The position numbers were made by a program, and so were the translations under genes. Under the pieces are notes generated by a model, which saw nothing but the letters and a program-made list of their open reading frames with translations, had not been told where the DNA came from and did not search any database. From Gautieria morchelliformis (taxonomy: Eukaryota; Basidiomycota; Agaricomycetes; Gomphales; Gomphaceae), in assembly GCA_015179125.1 (NCBI GenBank), contig WHVA01000237.1, positions 1 through 64,000 on the forward strand: a DNA stretch of 64,000 bases, written 5' to 3'. Of the stretch, positions 21,626 through 31,866 are shown piece by piece. The stretch's first letter is position 1. Every line of letters begins with the position of its first letter.

Positions 21626-22187
21626 TGTTATGTACGATCCGTCATAAGGTTGACTGAGGTCGGGGGCGAAACCTGAGGTAAGGTCCGAGGTTACGGGGCG
21701 AGGTTTGGATGGGGAAGTCGGAGAGGGACTAGGCTTCAGCTTATGTGCTGCGCCGACCCTACACACGAGTCCCAACTTCGGAGGCAAACGAATAAGAGGC
21801 GAGGTTTGGCTTAAGAGGCGAGGCTTAGAAACTAACTAGGGATCGAAGTTATACGATAGTTGATTCTCAGACTGAAGAGTAGGAAGGCATACAGGGAGGT
21901 TTATATACGAGCAAGGGTACGAGTCAGGGGTGAACATATTAGTGGAGGTCAGGGCGAGGTCAGGGGAGCGAGGTCAGGGCGAGGTAATATATGAATGATG
22001 AGTGATGGAGCGGAATCAGTAACTAAGGGGATACGGGCATGGGATCCAGGTCGGATATGAGCTCTAGCTCTATCTCGGGCTCGGGCGCAGGATAAGAATC
22101 ATATGTACTCGGGCATGAGTATCACAAGGCTTGGGCTCGGAAGAAAGTTATACCGGTAAGTAACCGGCCAAAGGCCGGGTTCTTACA
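21626..22187 (-). repeat. 5' LTR of chromovirus B
   Basis: 562 bp, adjoining the right-hand GTAAC duplication and followed on the minus strand by the primer-binding site and gag. The TATA box is at 21907-21900. The self-primer equivalent at 21874-21863 carries one mismatch, apparently acquired after insertion. Confidence 0.9.
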
Positions 22188-22512
22188 GTAACAGATCATA
22201 AAAACCTTGAGTATTTTGCGACTACTAATATTTTGACTCACCATCAAGTCCGTTGGTCTGAATATCTCTCACAGTTCAACATGGTGATCCGCTTCCGCCC
22301 CAGAAAGCTCGGAGCAAAACCCGATGCACTCACTAGACGTTGGGGAGTCTACCCAAAACAGGGAAGTAGCGACTATGCCAGTGTTAATCTGCACAATTTC
22401 TGCCCAGTATTCTCAACTGAGCAGCTGGCATTGTCCCTGCGTGCCACAGCATTGCAGTTTCCACTACTCCGCGCCTCAATCATTATGGACCCTGAGTCTC
22501 TCCACTCCGACA
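22188..22512 (+). pseudogene. Chromovirus A1 RNase H end and tether
   Basis: The continuation of A1 pol after element B. VTDHKNLEYFATTN carries an RNase H catalytic Asp; QVRWSEYLSQF, IRFRPRKLGAKPDALTRRW and the linker towards the integrase zinc domain follow. It leads without a break into the minisatellite. Compared with B, the aligned linker reads DIRSALRSDPIS versus DILANLPSDPIA, so one ALRS unit is the ancestral state. Confidence 0.85.
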
Positions 22513-23320
22513 TCCGTTCTGCACTCCGTTCTGCACTCCGTTCTGCACTCCGTTCTGCACTCCTCCACTCCGTTCTGCACTCCGTTCTGCACTCCGTTCT
22601 GCACTCCGTTCTGCACTCCGTTCTGCACTCCGTTCTGCACTCCGTTCTGCACTCCGTTCTGCACTCCGTTCTGCACTCCGTTCTGCACTCCGTTCTGCAC
22701 TCCGTTCTGCACTCCGTTCTGCACTCCGTTCTGCACTCCGTTCTGCACTCCGTTCTGCACTCCGTTCTGCACTCCGTTCTGCACTCCGTTCTGCACTCCG
22801 TTCTGCACTCCGTTCTGCACTCCGTTCTGCACTCCGTTCTGCACTCCGTTCTGCACTCCGTTCTGCACTCCGTTCTGCACTCCGTTCTGCACTCCGTTCT
22901 GCACTCCGTTCTGCACTCCGTTCTGCACTCCGTTCTGCACTCCGTTCTGCACTCCGTTCTGCACTCCGTTCTGCACTCCGTTCTGCACTCCGTTCTGCAC
23001 TCCGTTCTGCACTCCGTTCTGCACTCCGTTCTGCACTCCGTTCTGCACTCCGTTCTGCACTCCGTTCTGCACTCCGTTCTGCACTCCGTTCTGCACTCCG
23101 TTCTGCACTCCGTTCTGCACTCCGTTCTGCACTCCGTTCTGCACTCCGTTCTGCACTCCGTTCTGCACTCCGTTCTGCACTCCGTTCTGCACTCCGTTCT
23201 GCACTCCGTTCTGCACTCCGTTCTGCACTCCGTTCTGCACTCCGTTCTGCACCCCGTTCTGCACTCCGTTCTGCACTCCGTTCTGCACTCCGTTCTGCAC
23301 CCCGTTCTGCACTCCGTTCT
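22513..23320 (+). repeat. 12-bp coding minisatellite, about 66 units
   Basis: Tandem array of TCCGTTCTGCAC: four units, an 8-bp partial unit (22561-22568), then 62 full units and a final partial. Only two units differ (T to C, near 23250 and 23300). One unit encodes Ala-Leu-Arg-Ser in the pol frame. Because the unit is a multiple of three and free of stop codons in every register, all six frames are open across it. The 8-bp partial unit shifts the pol frame, so the entry and exit frames differ. Confidence 0.97.
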
Positions 23321-24117
23321 GACCCCATCTCCGCAACCCACCTCGATGACCCAACCAGTCCTGGATGGTCCCTCAATTCTGATAGATTTCTCCGCTATAA
23401 GTCCCAGATCTACGTTCCGGATACCAATGATCTACAACTTCGCGTACTTCGGCAAAGCCATGATCACCCGCTCTCAGGACACCAAGGCCAGAACAAGACC
23501 CTCAACATCATCCGACGTACCTACACTTGGCCCCTCCTCCGCATGATGGTCCAAGACTACTGCAAGTCATGCACCACCTGTATGCATGCCAAGCCCCAAC
23601 GTCACAAACCCTACGGCGTCCTGAAGCAACTTCTGATCCCGGAACAACCCTGGAATTCAATATCCATGGACTTCATCGAGAAACTTCCTAAGTCATCTGG
23701 CTATGATACCATTCTAGTTATTGTTGACTACCTCACAAAGCAGTCTATCTTTATTCCAACTTACGACACCATCACTTCCGCCCAGCTCACACAGCTCTTC
23801 GTGCTCCACGTCTTTTCCAAGCAGGGAATCCCCTCCCATGTCACTTCTAACCGTGGATCAGAATTTGTGTCATCCTTTTTCCGCACACTCAGCAAGGATC
23901 TCGACATGAAACTCCACTTCACTTCTGGTTATCATCCCAAAGGTGATGGACAAACTGAACGTACTAATCACACCCTTGAGCAGTACCTCCGCATCTATTG
24001 CAACTACCAATACAGCAATTGGTCCGACCTCCTTCCGCTCGCGGAATTTGCTTACAACAATGCGCCTTCCGCCACCACCGGAATTTCACCCTTCTTCGCC
24101 AACAAGGGCTACACCAC
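23321..24117 (+). pseudogene. Chromovirus A1 integrase
   Basis: Integrase after the minisatellite in one open frame from DPISATHLDDPTS. Zinc domain HDHPLSGHQGQNKT and CKSCTTCMHAK. Core motifs are ISMDFIEKLPK, VTSNRGSEF and HPKGDGQTERTNHTLEQ, so the second catalytic Asp is Asn (B has LDRGSEF). It reaches [13 protein letters not shown] and then leaves homology. The next homologous residues (HPNLATHPECD) occur at 29043 in the A2 segment. Confidence 0.85.
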
Positions 24118-24680
24118 CATTCGAGTTTTGACTTGCTGAAAGGTAGCGGTTGTTACCTTCTGATAGCCTTACAGTCTAATGTGTTAGAAAGGTCCGCTAA
24201 AGGTATGGCCAGCGTAGTTTCAAATATGTAAGCAAAACCTAGGTGTCGACAATTCGAACAGCTTGTCCTGACCTTGGTAGCACCAGTGCACTGAAGTCTT
24301 GTGAAAACATCTGTAGCACATTCTTCTGTCCTGTCTATTAGCCATCCACAAGCCGGGACTTTGAGGCATGGTACGTCTTCCCACGAGCTTCTCCTAGCCT
24401 TTGTGACACTCCAGATGTGGACCCACATCCAAACTCCTGAAGTCCCTGGCCTTGATTGGACTTGGCTTCACCATCATGCCACTGTCCTCCCCATTTGCGG
24501 CACAGGCAAATATGAGGATTGCCACAGACTCTGGAATTTTTCACTGCGGCCCATGCCCAAAGACCCTCGTAATGACGATTGTGCCACGGTCACTGGCCCC
24601 GATTGTGAGTAGTCCCTGGCCGTCCTCCTGGTTGGTCTCACCAGTTCTCTATAGAATATTACTCTCAGCTTTGCCCCTGG
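24118..24680. other. Unassigned sequence
   Basis: No homology recognised. It begins where A1 integrase stops and leads into the transposase-like gene. It may be the leader or terminus of that DNA transposon, but I could not see a matching inverted terminus. Confidence 0.25.
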
Positions 24681-24682
24681 TA

Positions 24683-24870
24683 ACCCTAATCCCCCATACA
24701 ACATGAAGATCCTTACATGAATCTGGGCTGGGCGTTGAGGATGACTTGCAGACCGAGCCCTCGTCTCCACCCTCTAATCCTGATCCCCCCATACAACATG
24801 AAGCTGGGGGTGCCTCCTTACATGGATCTGGGGTGGGAGTTGAGGAATATTCACTGACCGAGCCTTTGTC
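24683..24870 (+). repeat. Imperfect tandem duplication, about 90 bp
   Basis: The stretch around CCCCCATACAACATGAAG...GATCTGGG...GTTGAGGA occurs twice in succession (about 24690-24745 and 24783-24845), with an extra GCTGGGGGTGCCT in the second copy. It lies in the low-complexity acidic/proline-rich start of the transposase-like gene. Confidence 0.6.
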
Positions 24871-27800
24871 ACCGCTTGTGCCACCCCATATCATAGAGGA
24901 CCACATTGACAACAACGACTCCATTACTCAACCTTCCTCACCACCTCCCCAATCCCGCATTGAGGTCAGTGTTGTTGACGATTCTCTGATCGAACCCGAC
25001 TCATCACCTATTCAAACCCATCGCTTCAACAATTCCAATTGCGCCTCTGCTTCGCACATGGTCCCATTGCCTCACGCTCTCCTGATTGCACCCACATCTG
25101 TCCCTCCCAATCCAGGATCATCATCCACTTCACTTCGGCTCAGTGCAGGCAGACTCAGAAACACCGGCATTCCGTGTTCCGGGTCGGATGACGACCCAAC
25201 TTTGTCTAGAAACGTTCAGCTCTCACCAGTGAGTCAGTTCCAACAACTTTCTACTTCACTCGTCTTATATTCTATTGAAGTGCGTCTCACAAGACAAACC
25301 AGAAACTAAGCTCAAGGCCAGGAAGCCTGGTCCTGTGTCACGACAGCAGGCTCGAAAACATCGCAAATTGGCAGACATTCCCAAGGAGGAGTGGGATGCG
25401 TATTTCTGTCCCACAGGGTGGATCAAACCTGGGGACCATTTTTATCGAAATTGACCGGATTTATAGCTTATAGAATGTCAGATTTATGGCTTAGAATGAC
25501 AAAATGATTATGACGTGTCCTTTAAATGAGACAGGGTGTTGGAACAGCGGTGCCGCAAGTGGCATGCAGTGGACACGTGCGGTTGGAAAATGAAAATCCC
25601 CTCTCAACTCGCTCTCACCAGCCTGTGTGAGTCATTGCCTCTCTGCCCTCTTGCATTTCTTACGGCTACAGCGTGCAAGCTCACGTGAAGTTGAATTGAC
25701 GCGTCACTCGAAGTGCTGGGATGCCAGGTCCTCAAAAAAAAACCACTCCCAAGCAGTAAGTTGTGAAGTTGATCGCAGCGCATCTGACTCACATCATGCA
25801 CTGACTTTGTGTAGATTTTGAAGTCCATCCTGACGATAACAAGAGAATCCGATGTCTCACCTGTCAAGATTATGATGCGCGCTCAGCAGAATTGCTCTGG
25901 ATTTCACGTACGAGTTCTGTAAACCATAACAAGAGCAGAGGCCATGTAACTAATGTGGAGAGACATGCTCATCAACATTGGAAGCAGGGATCCAAAGCAG
26001 CAGCTGCTGCGGCATTATACGCACACGTCAAAGAGGCAGAAGTCACCTCACTGGGCCCTGTGCCCAATGCGCCACGCCCTGAGATGCACTGGGATGCAGA
26101 AGAAACGGACCACACCACCAACCCCTTGCTGGATGAGGCGGAGCTTGCAGTGGCACTCGATGGTGTTCGTGAGTTAAGAACGGCATGACAGGAGGGTGAT
26201 CTCATGGCCGAGGAGCTCGAGGAATATAAGGCTTATGAGGATGGTTTGGCGACAGCTGCTGAGGATTCCTGGCCTGAAGATGAGGATGTGACGGTGCCGG
26301 GACGGGTGCATGGTTTTGAGGACATGGGTGAGTATTCTGCTTATGCGCTTTTGGATTGGGATTTGGGGCCTCAACACTGTTTAGATTTAGGCGAAGCTTC
26401 TGTGGCAGAGATAGATGAGAGAATGGCTGGGATATCCAAAAATGGAGACTGGGCTCCATATCCTAGTAAGACGGCGAGTCTCGGTCATTGCTATTGGTAA
26501 CTAAGCTAAAGATGAATAATACAGATGTTTCTCGTTGACCTGCTTGACAATCTGCCCCGGTTGCGGATGTCTCGATGTCACCTCGAGATGGTGCTGTGGG
26601 TCATGACACAGGCTGAAGCCGTCGGTGTGCCCTCATTGTATGCCCTCCACTCCTTGCAAAAAAAACTCCAGAAACAATGTGGGGTCGCTACACAGCGTTT
26701 TGTGAGCTCTGTAGGTAATATTCTCTATGTTAATGATATCACAGATATCATAGGAAAGGTGGGGCCCATATACTAAGATCTCTTGCGCAATTGTTACTCA
26801 TCAGGTCTCGGCTCCAGGATTATTCCAATCCTCAGACCGTGCCATTGCTGCAGCATTATCCTGTAGAAATGACAGGGGCAGTAACTGAAACATGGGAGGC
26901 TACACGGTGGAGGGAGCTGCCACTGGACTTACTGACCCCGATGTATCGACAGGGGCTCAAGGACTACTATGTCAACAAGCTTGCATGATTGCACAATCAG
27001 GAACTGGTTATCCCTGTAATGTGGATAGTGCACAATGGGCATCTTTGTGCAGATGCTCATCAGGTTACACAAACAGAGGTACACAATATGATGCTATTGT
27101 GGGGACCCATTCATATCATTGCATACCTGTCTTTCTGGCAGGCGGGACTGCATGTTCATGATGGCATGGTAAATCTTAAGCCAATGAACTAGCACATAAT
27201 TACATGGACCTCACAGTGCATGGTGACTTGCAATTCCTTGGTGAGTGAGTTGGGAGTGTATGGGCCGAGACTGATAAAGTACCAGGCGAGTGTGCGTCTT
27301 TTGCCACACAAATGCCAAATACCCTTCGTTAGGTTGCCAATGGGGATGAACTCTACACCTCATTTATATACGCATGGGCGGATGATGTCATTGGGAACAC
27401 CACCAAATTGATCAACACACACAAGAATGTATACCTTGCTCATGCAAATATCCCTGGTTGGTTGCTGCAACAGGAGTACTTTGTGCGCTTCATATCAACT
27501 TTGCCCAAGGCTACAATGCCAGAACAATTTGAAGCCGTGCAGGGGCTATTGAGTGAGTTAGTAAGTATGGCTTTGATTGCATTGCTGATAGATGTCAAGG
27601 CGCACACACGTCAGCCCCCCATGTGTATTCAATGCACATACCAGGCGGATGTGCAAATACAGACTAGTCCTCCCAGGGTTACCAGCAGACAACCCTCAAC
27701 AATCGGAGGAAGCCAGCCACATTGGCCCGTCTAGAAACTGCAAGTGCCGGCGGTGCTTTGTGGGTGGGCTGGCCAGCGTGCGTGAATCCAATGATGGGTA

Positions 27801-28388
27801 CACAGCCCTCCACCAGGTGAGTGACAGCACTTGAAGGTGCAATTGGGATTCATGACTCAAAAGTTCTTCATCAGCCAGGAAGGGCACGTACAGTAGAAAC
27901 GACGGTTGCTGAGATTTGGAACCAGCTGAACCAGGCAGCCGAGGGCATGTTGGCCCCGGTCTTGAAAATGCAAACAGCATCAGGAACCAAGGATAGAGCT
28001 GTGCAGGCCTGGATTATCCAGGTTGTTGCCAAAGCGAAAGAATTATGGAAGAAGTACCCCTATTGGACATGAAACCGCGTCCAATCAGAGGCCATGAAAT
28101 GGCTCAATGAGCAAATGAGTGAACCATGGAGTCCCTTGCTCACCATTCGAGGTATGAGGCCCCTGTTTGCTATCAGCTGTGGGCATGTATCCATTCATTA
28201 CAGGCCTTGATCCACATCATGACACTCTGGTCGAACTCCTCCATACAGTGCTTTTAGGCTCTGTCAAGTACGTGTGGCATCACCTGCACATGACACTCAC
28301 GGACCAGCAATGTGAGCTATTTGTGACATGGCTGTATTCCATGAGTATCGATGGTTTGTCGGTTCCACCTATTTGTGCGGGGTACATG
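24746..28388 (+). pseudogene. Truncated transposase-like gene (KDZ/Plavaka-type suspected)
   Basis: A large, intron-containing, decayed gene. An acidic/Pro-Ser-rich N-terminus (to 25309) is followed by a zinc-finger-like segment (RCLTCQDYD...HQHWKQG, about 25830-25990; a TGA at 26186), then after an intron (about 26470-26524, GTAAGA...ACAG) DLLDNLPRLRMSRCHLEMVL, FVSSVGNILYVNDI, YSNPQTVPLLQHYP, LPLDLLTPMYRQG, YAWADDVIGNTTKLIN, LLQQEYFVRFIS and, near the end, DPHHDTLVELLHTVLLGSV. From memory, such segments occur together in a gene family expanded in Agaricomycetes and linked to KDZ/Plavaka DNA transposons; the exact family is uncertain. Frameshifts and TGA codons break it. An A2 LTR cuts it at 28389. 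Confidence 0.6.
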
Positions 28389-29040
28389 TGTTATGTATCG
28401 AGATTTCCACTAAGTCAGAACTGGAAAGGACAGCAGCTTCAACTTGTAGGTTGCGCCCCCGATGAACTATCGTCCTAGGTATTTCAGAAATGGGTCGGAA
28501 GGCGGAATGTACTGAACTGAAGGTTAGTCAGAACTTGAGGCGGAATTGAGGCGGAAGACGGAAGGCGGAGAGACTGAGGTCTTGCTAGACTCGCTGTGCT
28601 AAGAACAGGAGATGGAGGGAAGGAAATCAAGTATCGAAGACGATTATCTGATTGCAGAATAACAGATGTACATGACAGGCTTTTATACAAAGAGCTGAGA
28701 CAACAGGTAATGGTGGTACTAAGCAAATTCCGGGGGAAGCGGAAGTCGAGTAGACAATGCGTGGGAACTAACTAATTGGGAACAATGGGGCTACAAGGGG
28801 GGTTCAGGGTAAGGTAAAACAATGGCAAAGAACAAGGGGTTGGGAAAACATGTCTGACGACGAAACACAAGGAGGGCCGGACATATGGTCTTGATGAACG
28901 ATGAAGCGGGTCCGGTGGGTCCGAGTAATCGAGTCGAAAGAACAAGGGAATAGAACAATGGGCGGAATGTTGGAAATATTGGAGGGGCGGAAAGTGTTGC
29001 GGAACTGAAGGTCGGAAGTCGGAAATGAACGGTCGTAACA
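28389..29040 (-). repeat. LTR of chromovirus A2, reverse orientation
   Basis: 652 bp; on the minus strand TGTTACGACCGTTC...ATACATAACA. Same subfamily as 31198-31866 and 62821-63517. On the left it abuts the transposase-like gene, on the right the A2 integrase end (ACCACCCGAATC). Flanking 5-mers (ACATG, ACCAC) differ, so it is not a simple solo LTR. Confidence 0.85.
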
Positions 29041-29675
29041 ACCACCCGAATCTCGCCACCCACCCTGAATGCGACCTCGCCTCTGCCAGAGCCCGAGATT
29101 TCGTTGTGGAACTCGACGACCTTCACCAGCACCTCCGAGAGAACATTTCCTCTGCCCAAAAGAGATACCAAACTTCCGCCGATCGGAAACGCCTTCCACA
29201 ACCGGTATTCAAGATAGGCGACAAAGTCTTTGTCAAAGCTGAAAATTTCAGCACCACTCGTTCCTCAAAGAAGCTCTCTGAAAAATACCTTGGTCCTTAC
29301 AAGATCATCACTAAGGCCGGCAGTCGTTCTTTCACTCTCAGACTTCCTGACAATATGTGCTCAGTACACCCAGTATTCCATGTCTCCATGCTTGAGCCCG
29401 CAGTTCCGAATACAATTCTGAATCGAGAACAACCTCCGCCTCCACCAGTAATCATTGACGGAGAACCGGAATATGAGATATCAGAAATTCTCAACTCCAA
29501 GCTCGACAGATGATACCGCTGCCAACTCCAGTACCTAGTCAAGTGGGCAGGCTATGAAAACACCAACAAAGAGACTTCCTGGATTTCTGCCATGGAACTA
29601 GATCACGCCTCTGACCTCATCTCTGATTTTCACAAGACATATCCTGATAAGCCTGGTCCCATTTCCGTGCCATAG
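29041..29675 (+). pseudogene. Chromovirus A2 integrase C-terminus and chromodomain
   Basis: The end of pol: [20 protein letters not shown], the SH3-like region (FKIGDKVFVKAENF, LSEKYLGPYKI), CSVHPVFHVSMLEP, then a chromodomain (EYEISEILNSKLD, LQYLVKWAGY, NKETSWISAMELD, LISDFHKTYP) and a TAG at 29673-29675. A TGA at 29511-29513 splits the chromodomain where B has a sense codon. Joined to A1 integrase at 24117 the reading would be continuous at FFANKGY / HPNL, but LTR subfamilies differ. Confidence 0.85.
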
Positions 29676-29805
29676 TCATTTCCGCTCCCACTTCCGATAC
29701 CCCCATTGATTCTTACACTTCTCAAGTCATAAGACAATTCCGATTAAATTCCACTACACTATTTTCCAACACTTCAAGAAAGTATTTACAAGACCTTTTT
29801 GACAC

Positions 29806-31077
29806 CTACTCCTCCCTCATTGTTTCTGCCTCGCCCTCGTTCTCCGCTTCCAACTCTTTTTCCGCATGTCCCACCTCAACATTCACCAACTCAGTTTCCA
29901 CCCTTTGCCTCGTTTCTGCTCCCTCGCTCGGACCCACTTCCGCCCCAGTCCCTTGCTCCTGCAGTTGCGCGCATTCATTTGGTCCCGGACCAAATCGTTC
30001 CGCCACCGCATTTCCCGCGTCAACTGTTCCAGGACGGTGGACATCACAGTCATCTGGTTCTGTATTGACAGAACCTGATGCTGCTGAACTTCCGCCATGT
30101 CCAGCATGATGTCCCAGATTTCCCCTTGTGTTTTCCGCATAGCCCTCAACGACCCAGCGATGTCGGTGAGTGGATAGGACATAGTAAAGTGGTTCAGGAC
30201 CGCTGCCTCTGAATTTCCGGTCACCGGAAACGATTTTCCGGACTTTTCCCCGCTCGGTCCCAGTTTCGACTTAGGGGTTTCAGGCCCCTCTGTCTCAACC
30301 TTTTGCCTTTTCCGTTCCACCTTCACGGCACATCTGTCCACGACGCAGTGCCTCTTCTTGTCCCAGCACTGCTCGCATAAAGTCTCCCACAGGTTACTGG
30401 ACCAAACGCAGTCCAGACCTTTGGACTCGCATGGGTCGCATGGAGCCTGCTCTTCTTCGTCATCGTTTCTTGTTTTCCACTTTTTCGTCGTGGGATTCTC
30501 CAGTCCTAAGTCCCTCAACTCCAGCATCCAAGCCAATTTGTTTTTCTGAGCCTGTTGGAACTCGTCTGCATGACGTTTCCGTTCTGCAATGACGTTCAGC
30601 TGAGGAGCCATCGCCTTCTGTTTCCCCTTGCCCTCAGGAGACGGCATACTTTCTGCCATTGGTTCTGAGTCCAAGTCGGACTCGTCTTCAATAATTTTCT
30701 AGAAGGCTTTCCGTTAATACTCATATCTCTCCACATAATGTTTCCAACTCACCCGTTGCCTTGCCGCCTTCTCTGCCACGGCCTTGTCCTCCGCAGCTTT
30801 TTTGGCCGTGTCCCGTTTCCGCTTCTCCTCGCCGATATGCACCTCCTCCTCGTGGCGTTCACAGTCGTTCTTCTCCTTCTCCTTCTGTTCCTGGTCCCGG
30901 CCTTCTTTTTCCTTGCACTCCTTCTCCTTGCGCTCCTCCTCCAATCACTCCTTCTCTTTCCACGCAGCTTCCTCGGCCGCTTGTTTTCCCGCCAGCTCCT
31001 TTTGTGCAAGCATGTCAGCAAAATGTTTTTTCATCTCAGCGCTGGACATTTTGGCAAAGTCAATTTGGGAGTCCATG
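29806..31077 (-). pseudogene. Antisense spliced Cys-rich gene of chromovirus A2
   Basis: Counterpart of the antisense gene of B, between the chromodomain and the 3' LTR, opposite to pol. Exon 1 (31077-30753) starts MDSQIDFAKMSSAEMKKHF and is a highly charged Glu/Lys/Arg helix with one in-frame TGA (about 30948). A 54-nt phase-0 intron (30752-30699, GTGAGT...TATTAAC...CTAG) leads to exon 2: KIIEDESDLDSEPMAES, then CDPCESKGLDC and, 10 residues later, CEQCWDKKRHC, again two C-x2-C-x6-C halves. A helical region (SLRAMRKTQGEIWD) follows. Near 30000 the acidic C-terminal tail (KELEAENEGEAETMREE, stop at 29806) is in another frame, so one indel is present. Role unknown. Confidence 0.68.
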
Positions 31078-31183
31078 ATGGATCAAGATGAAGACGCGTT
31101 CCTCTTCCTGCCTATCTTTCAAACTCCGACGTGTTTGTTCACAGGTCACGTGAGCCGACTTGTGGTCTCACGGGGCTCGACCT

Positions 31184-31197
31184 TAGAAGGGAGATAC
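31184..31197 (+). other. Polypurine tract of A2
   Basis: AGAAGGGAGATAC directly before the 3' LTR (TGTTACG). The same sequence is found in reverse beside the LTR at 62821-63517. Confidence 0.65.
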
Positions 31198-31866
31198 TGT
31201 TACGACCGTGCATTTCCGATTTCCGGCCCTCAGTCCCGCACACATTCCAACCTCCCGATAGTTCCAATATTCCACCCCTTGTTCTACTCCCTTGTTCTTT
31301 TGACTCTATTACTCGGACCCACTGGACCCACTTCATCTTTCATCAAGATCATATATCCGGTCATCCTTGTAGTTCGTTGTCAGATATGTTTTCCGACCCC
31401 TTGTTCTTTTGCCATTGTTTTACCTTACCCTGAACCCCTTGTAGCCCCCTTGTTCCCCATTAGTTAGTTCCCACGTATGTCTACCCGACTTCCGCTCCCC
31501 CAGAATTTGCTTAGTACTATCTCATTACATGTTGTCTCAGCTCTTTGTATAAAAGCCTCTCATGTATGCCTGTTATTCTGCAATCAGATGATCACCTTCG
31601 ATACTTGATTTCCTTCGCTCCATCTCCTGTTCTTAGCACAGCGAGTCTAGCAAGACCTCCGTCTCTCCGCCTTCCATCTTCTACCTTCCATCTTCCGCCT
31701 TCCACCTCAGTTCTGACTCAAGTTCTGACTAACTCTTAGTTCAATACTTTCCAACTTCCGACCCATTTCCGAAATACTTAGGACGATAGTTCATTGGGGG
31801 TGCAATGTATAAGTTGAAGCCGCTGTCCTTTCCAGTTCCAACTTGTGGAAATCTCGATACGTAACA
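31198..31866 (+). repeat. 3' LTR of chromovirus A2
   Basis: 669 bp, TGTTACGACCGTGC...CGATACGTAACA, preceded by the polypurine tract. TATA box at 31548-31554; the following AATCAGATGAT differs at one base from the A1 self-primer, which predicts a matching change in the A2 primer-binding site. On the right it abuts family D pol directly at GCCAA, the target side. Confidence 0.88.

Larger units (their letters stand above)
8166..22187 (-). mobile_element. Chromovirus B, complete but nested and decayed
   Basis: A whole Ty3/gypsy chromovirus lies on the minus strand between two 562-bp LTRs, flanked by the perfect 5-bp target duplication GTAAC (8161-8165 and 22188-22192). Order along the element: 5' LTR, self-priming site, gag, protease, RT, RNase H, integrase, chromodomain, antisense gene, polypurine tract, 3' LTR. 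Two later insertions sit inside it: a LINE (12719-18727) and a copia solo LTR (10668-11155). Without them it is about 7.5 kb. Roughly twenty differences between its LTRs suggest an older insertion than copia C. Confidence 0.92.

Noticed and set aside
22513..23320. Regular array as a CRISPR
   Set aside because: No spacers, the unit is 12 bp and contiguous, and the context is eukaryotic pol.
22324..23376. Several long overlapping ORFs on both strands with repeated residues
   Set aside because: They are the six registers of a stop-free 12-bp tandem repeat. Only the pol frame has coding history.
30738..31467. Plus-strand ORFs over the antisense gene and A2 LTR
   Set aside because: Leu/Phe/Ser-rich products are reverse frames of the Glu/Lys-rich exon; no independent support.
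4111..31866. One intact A element simply split by insertions
   Set aside because: LTRs belong to different subfamilies and the outer flanks lack a common duplication.
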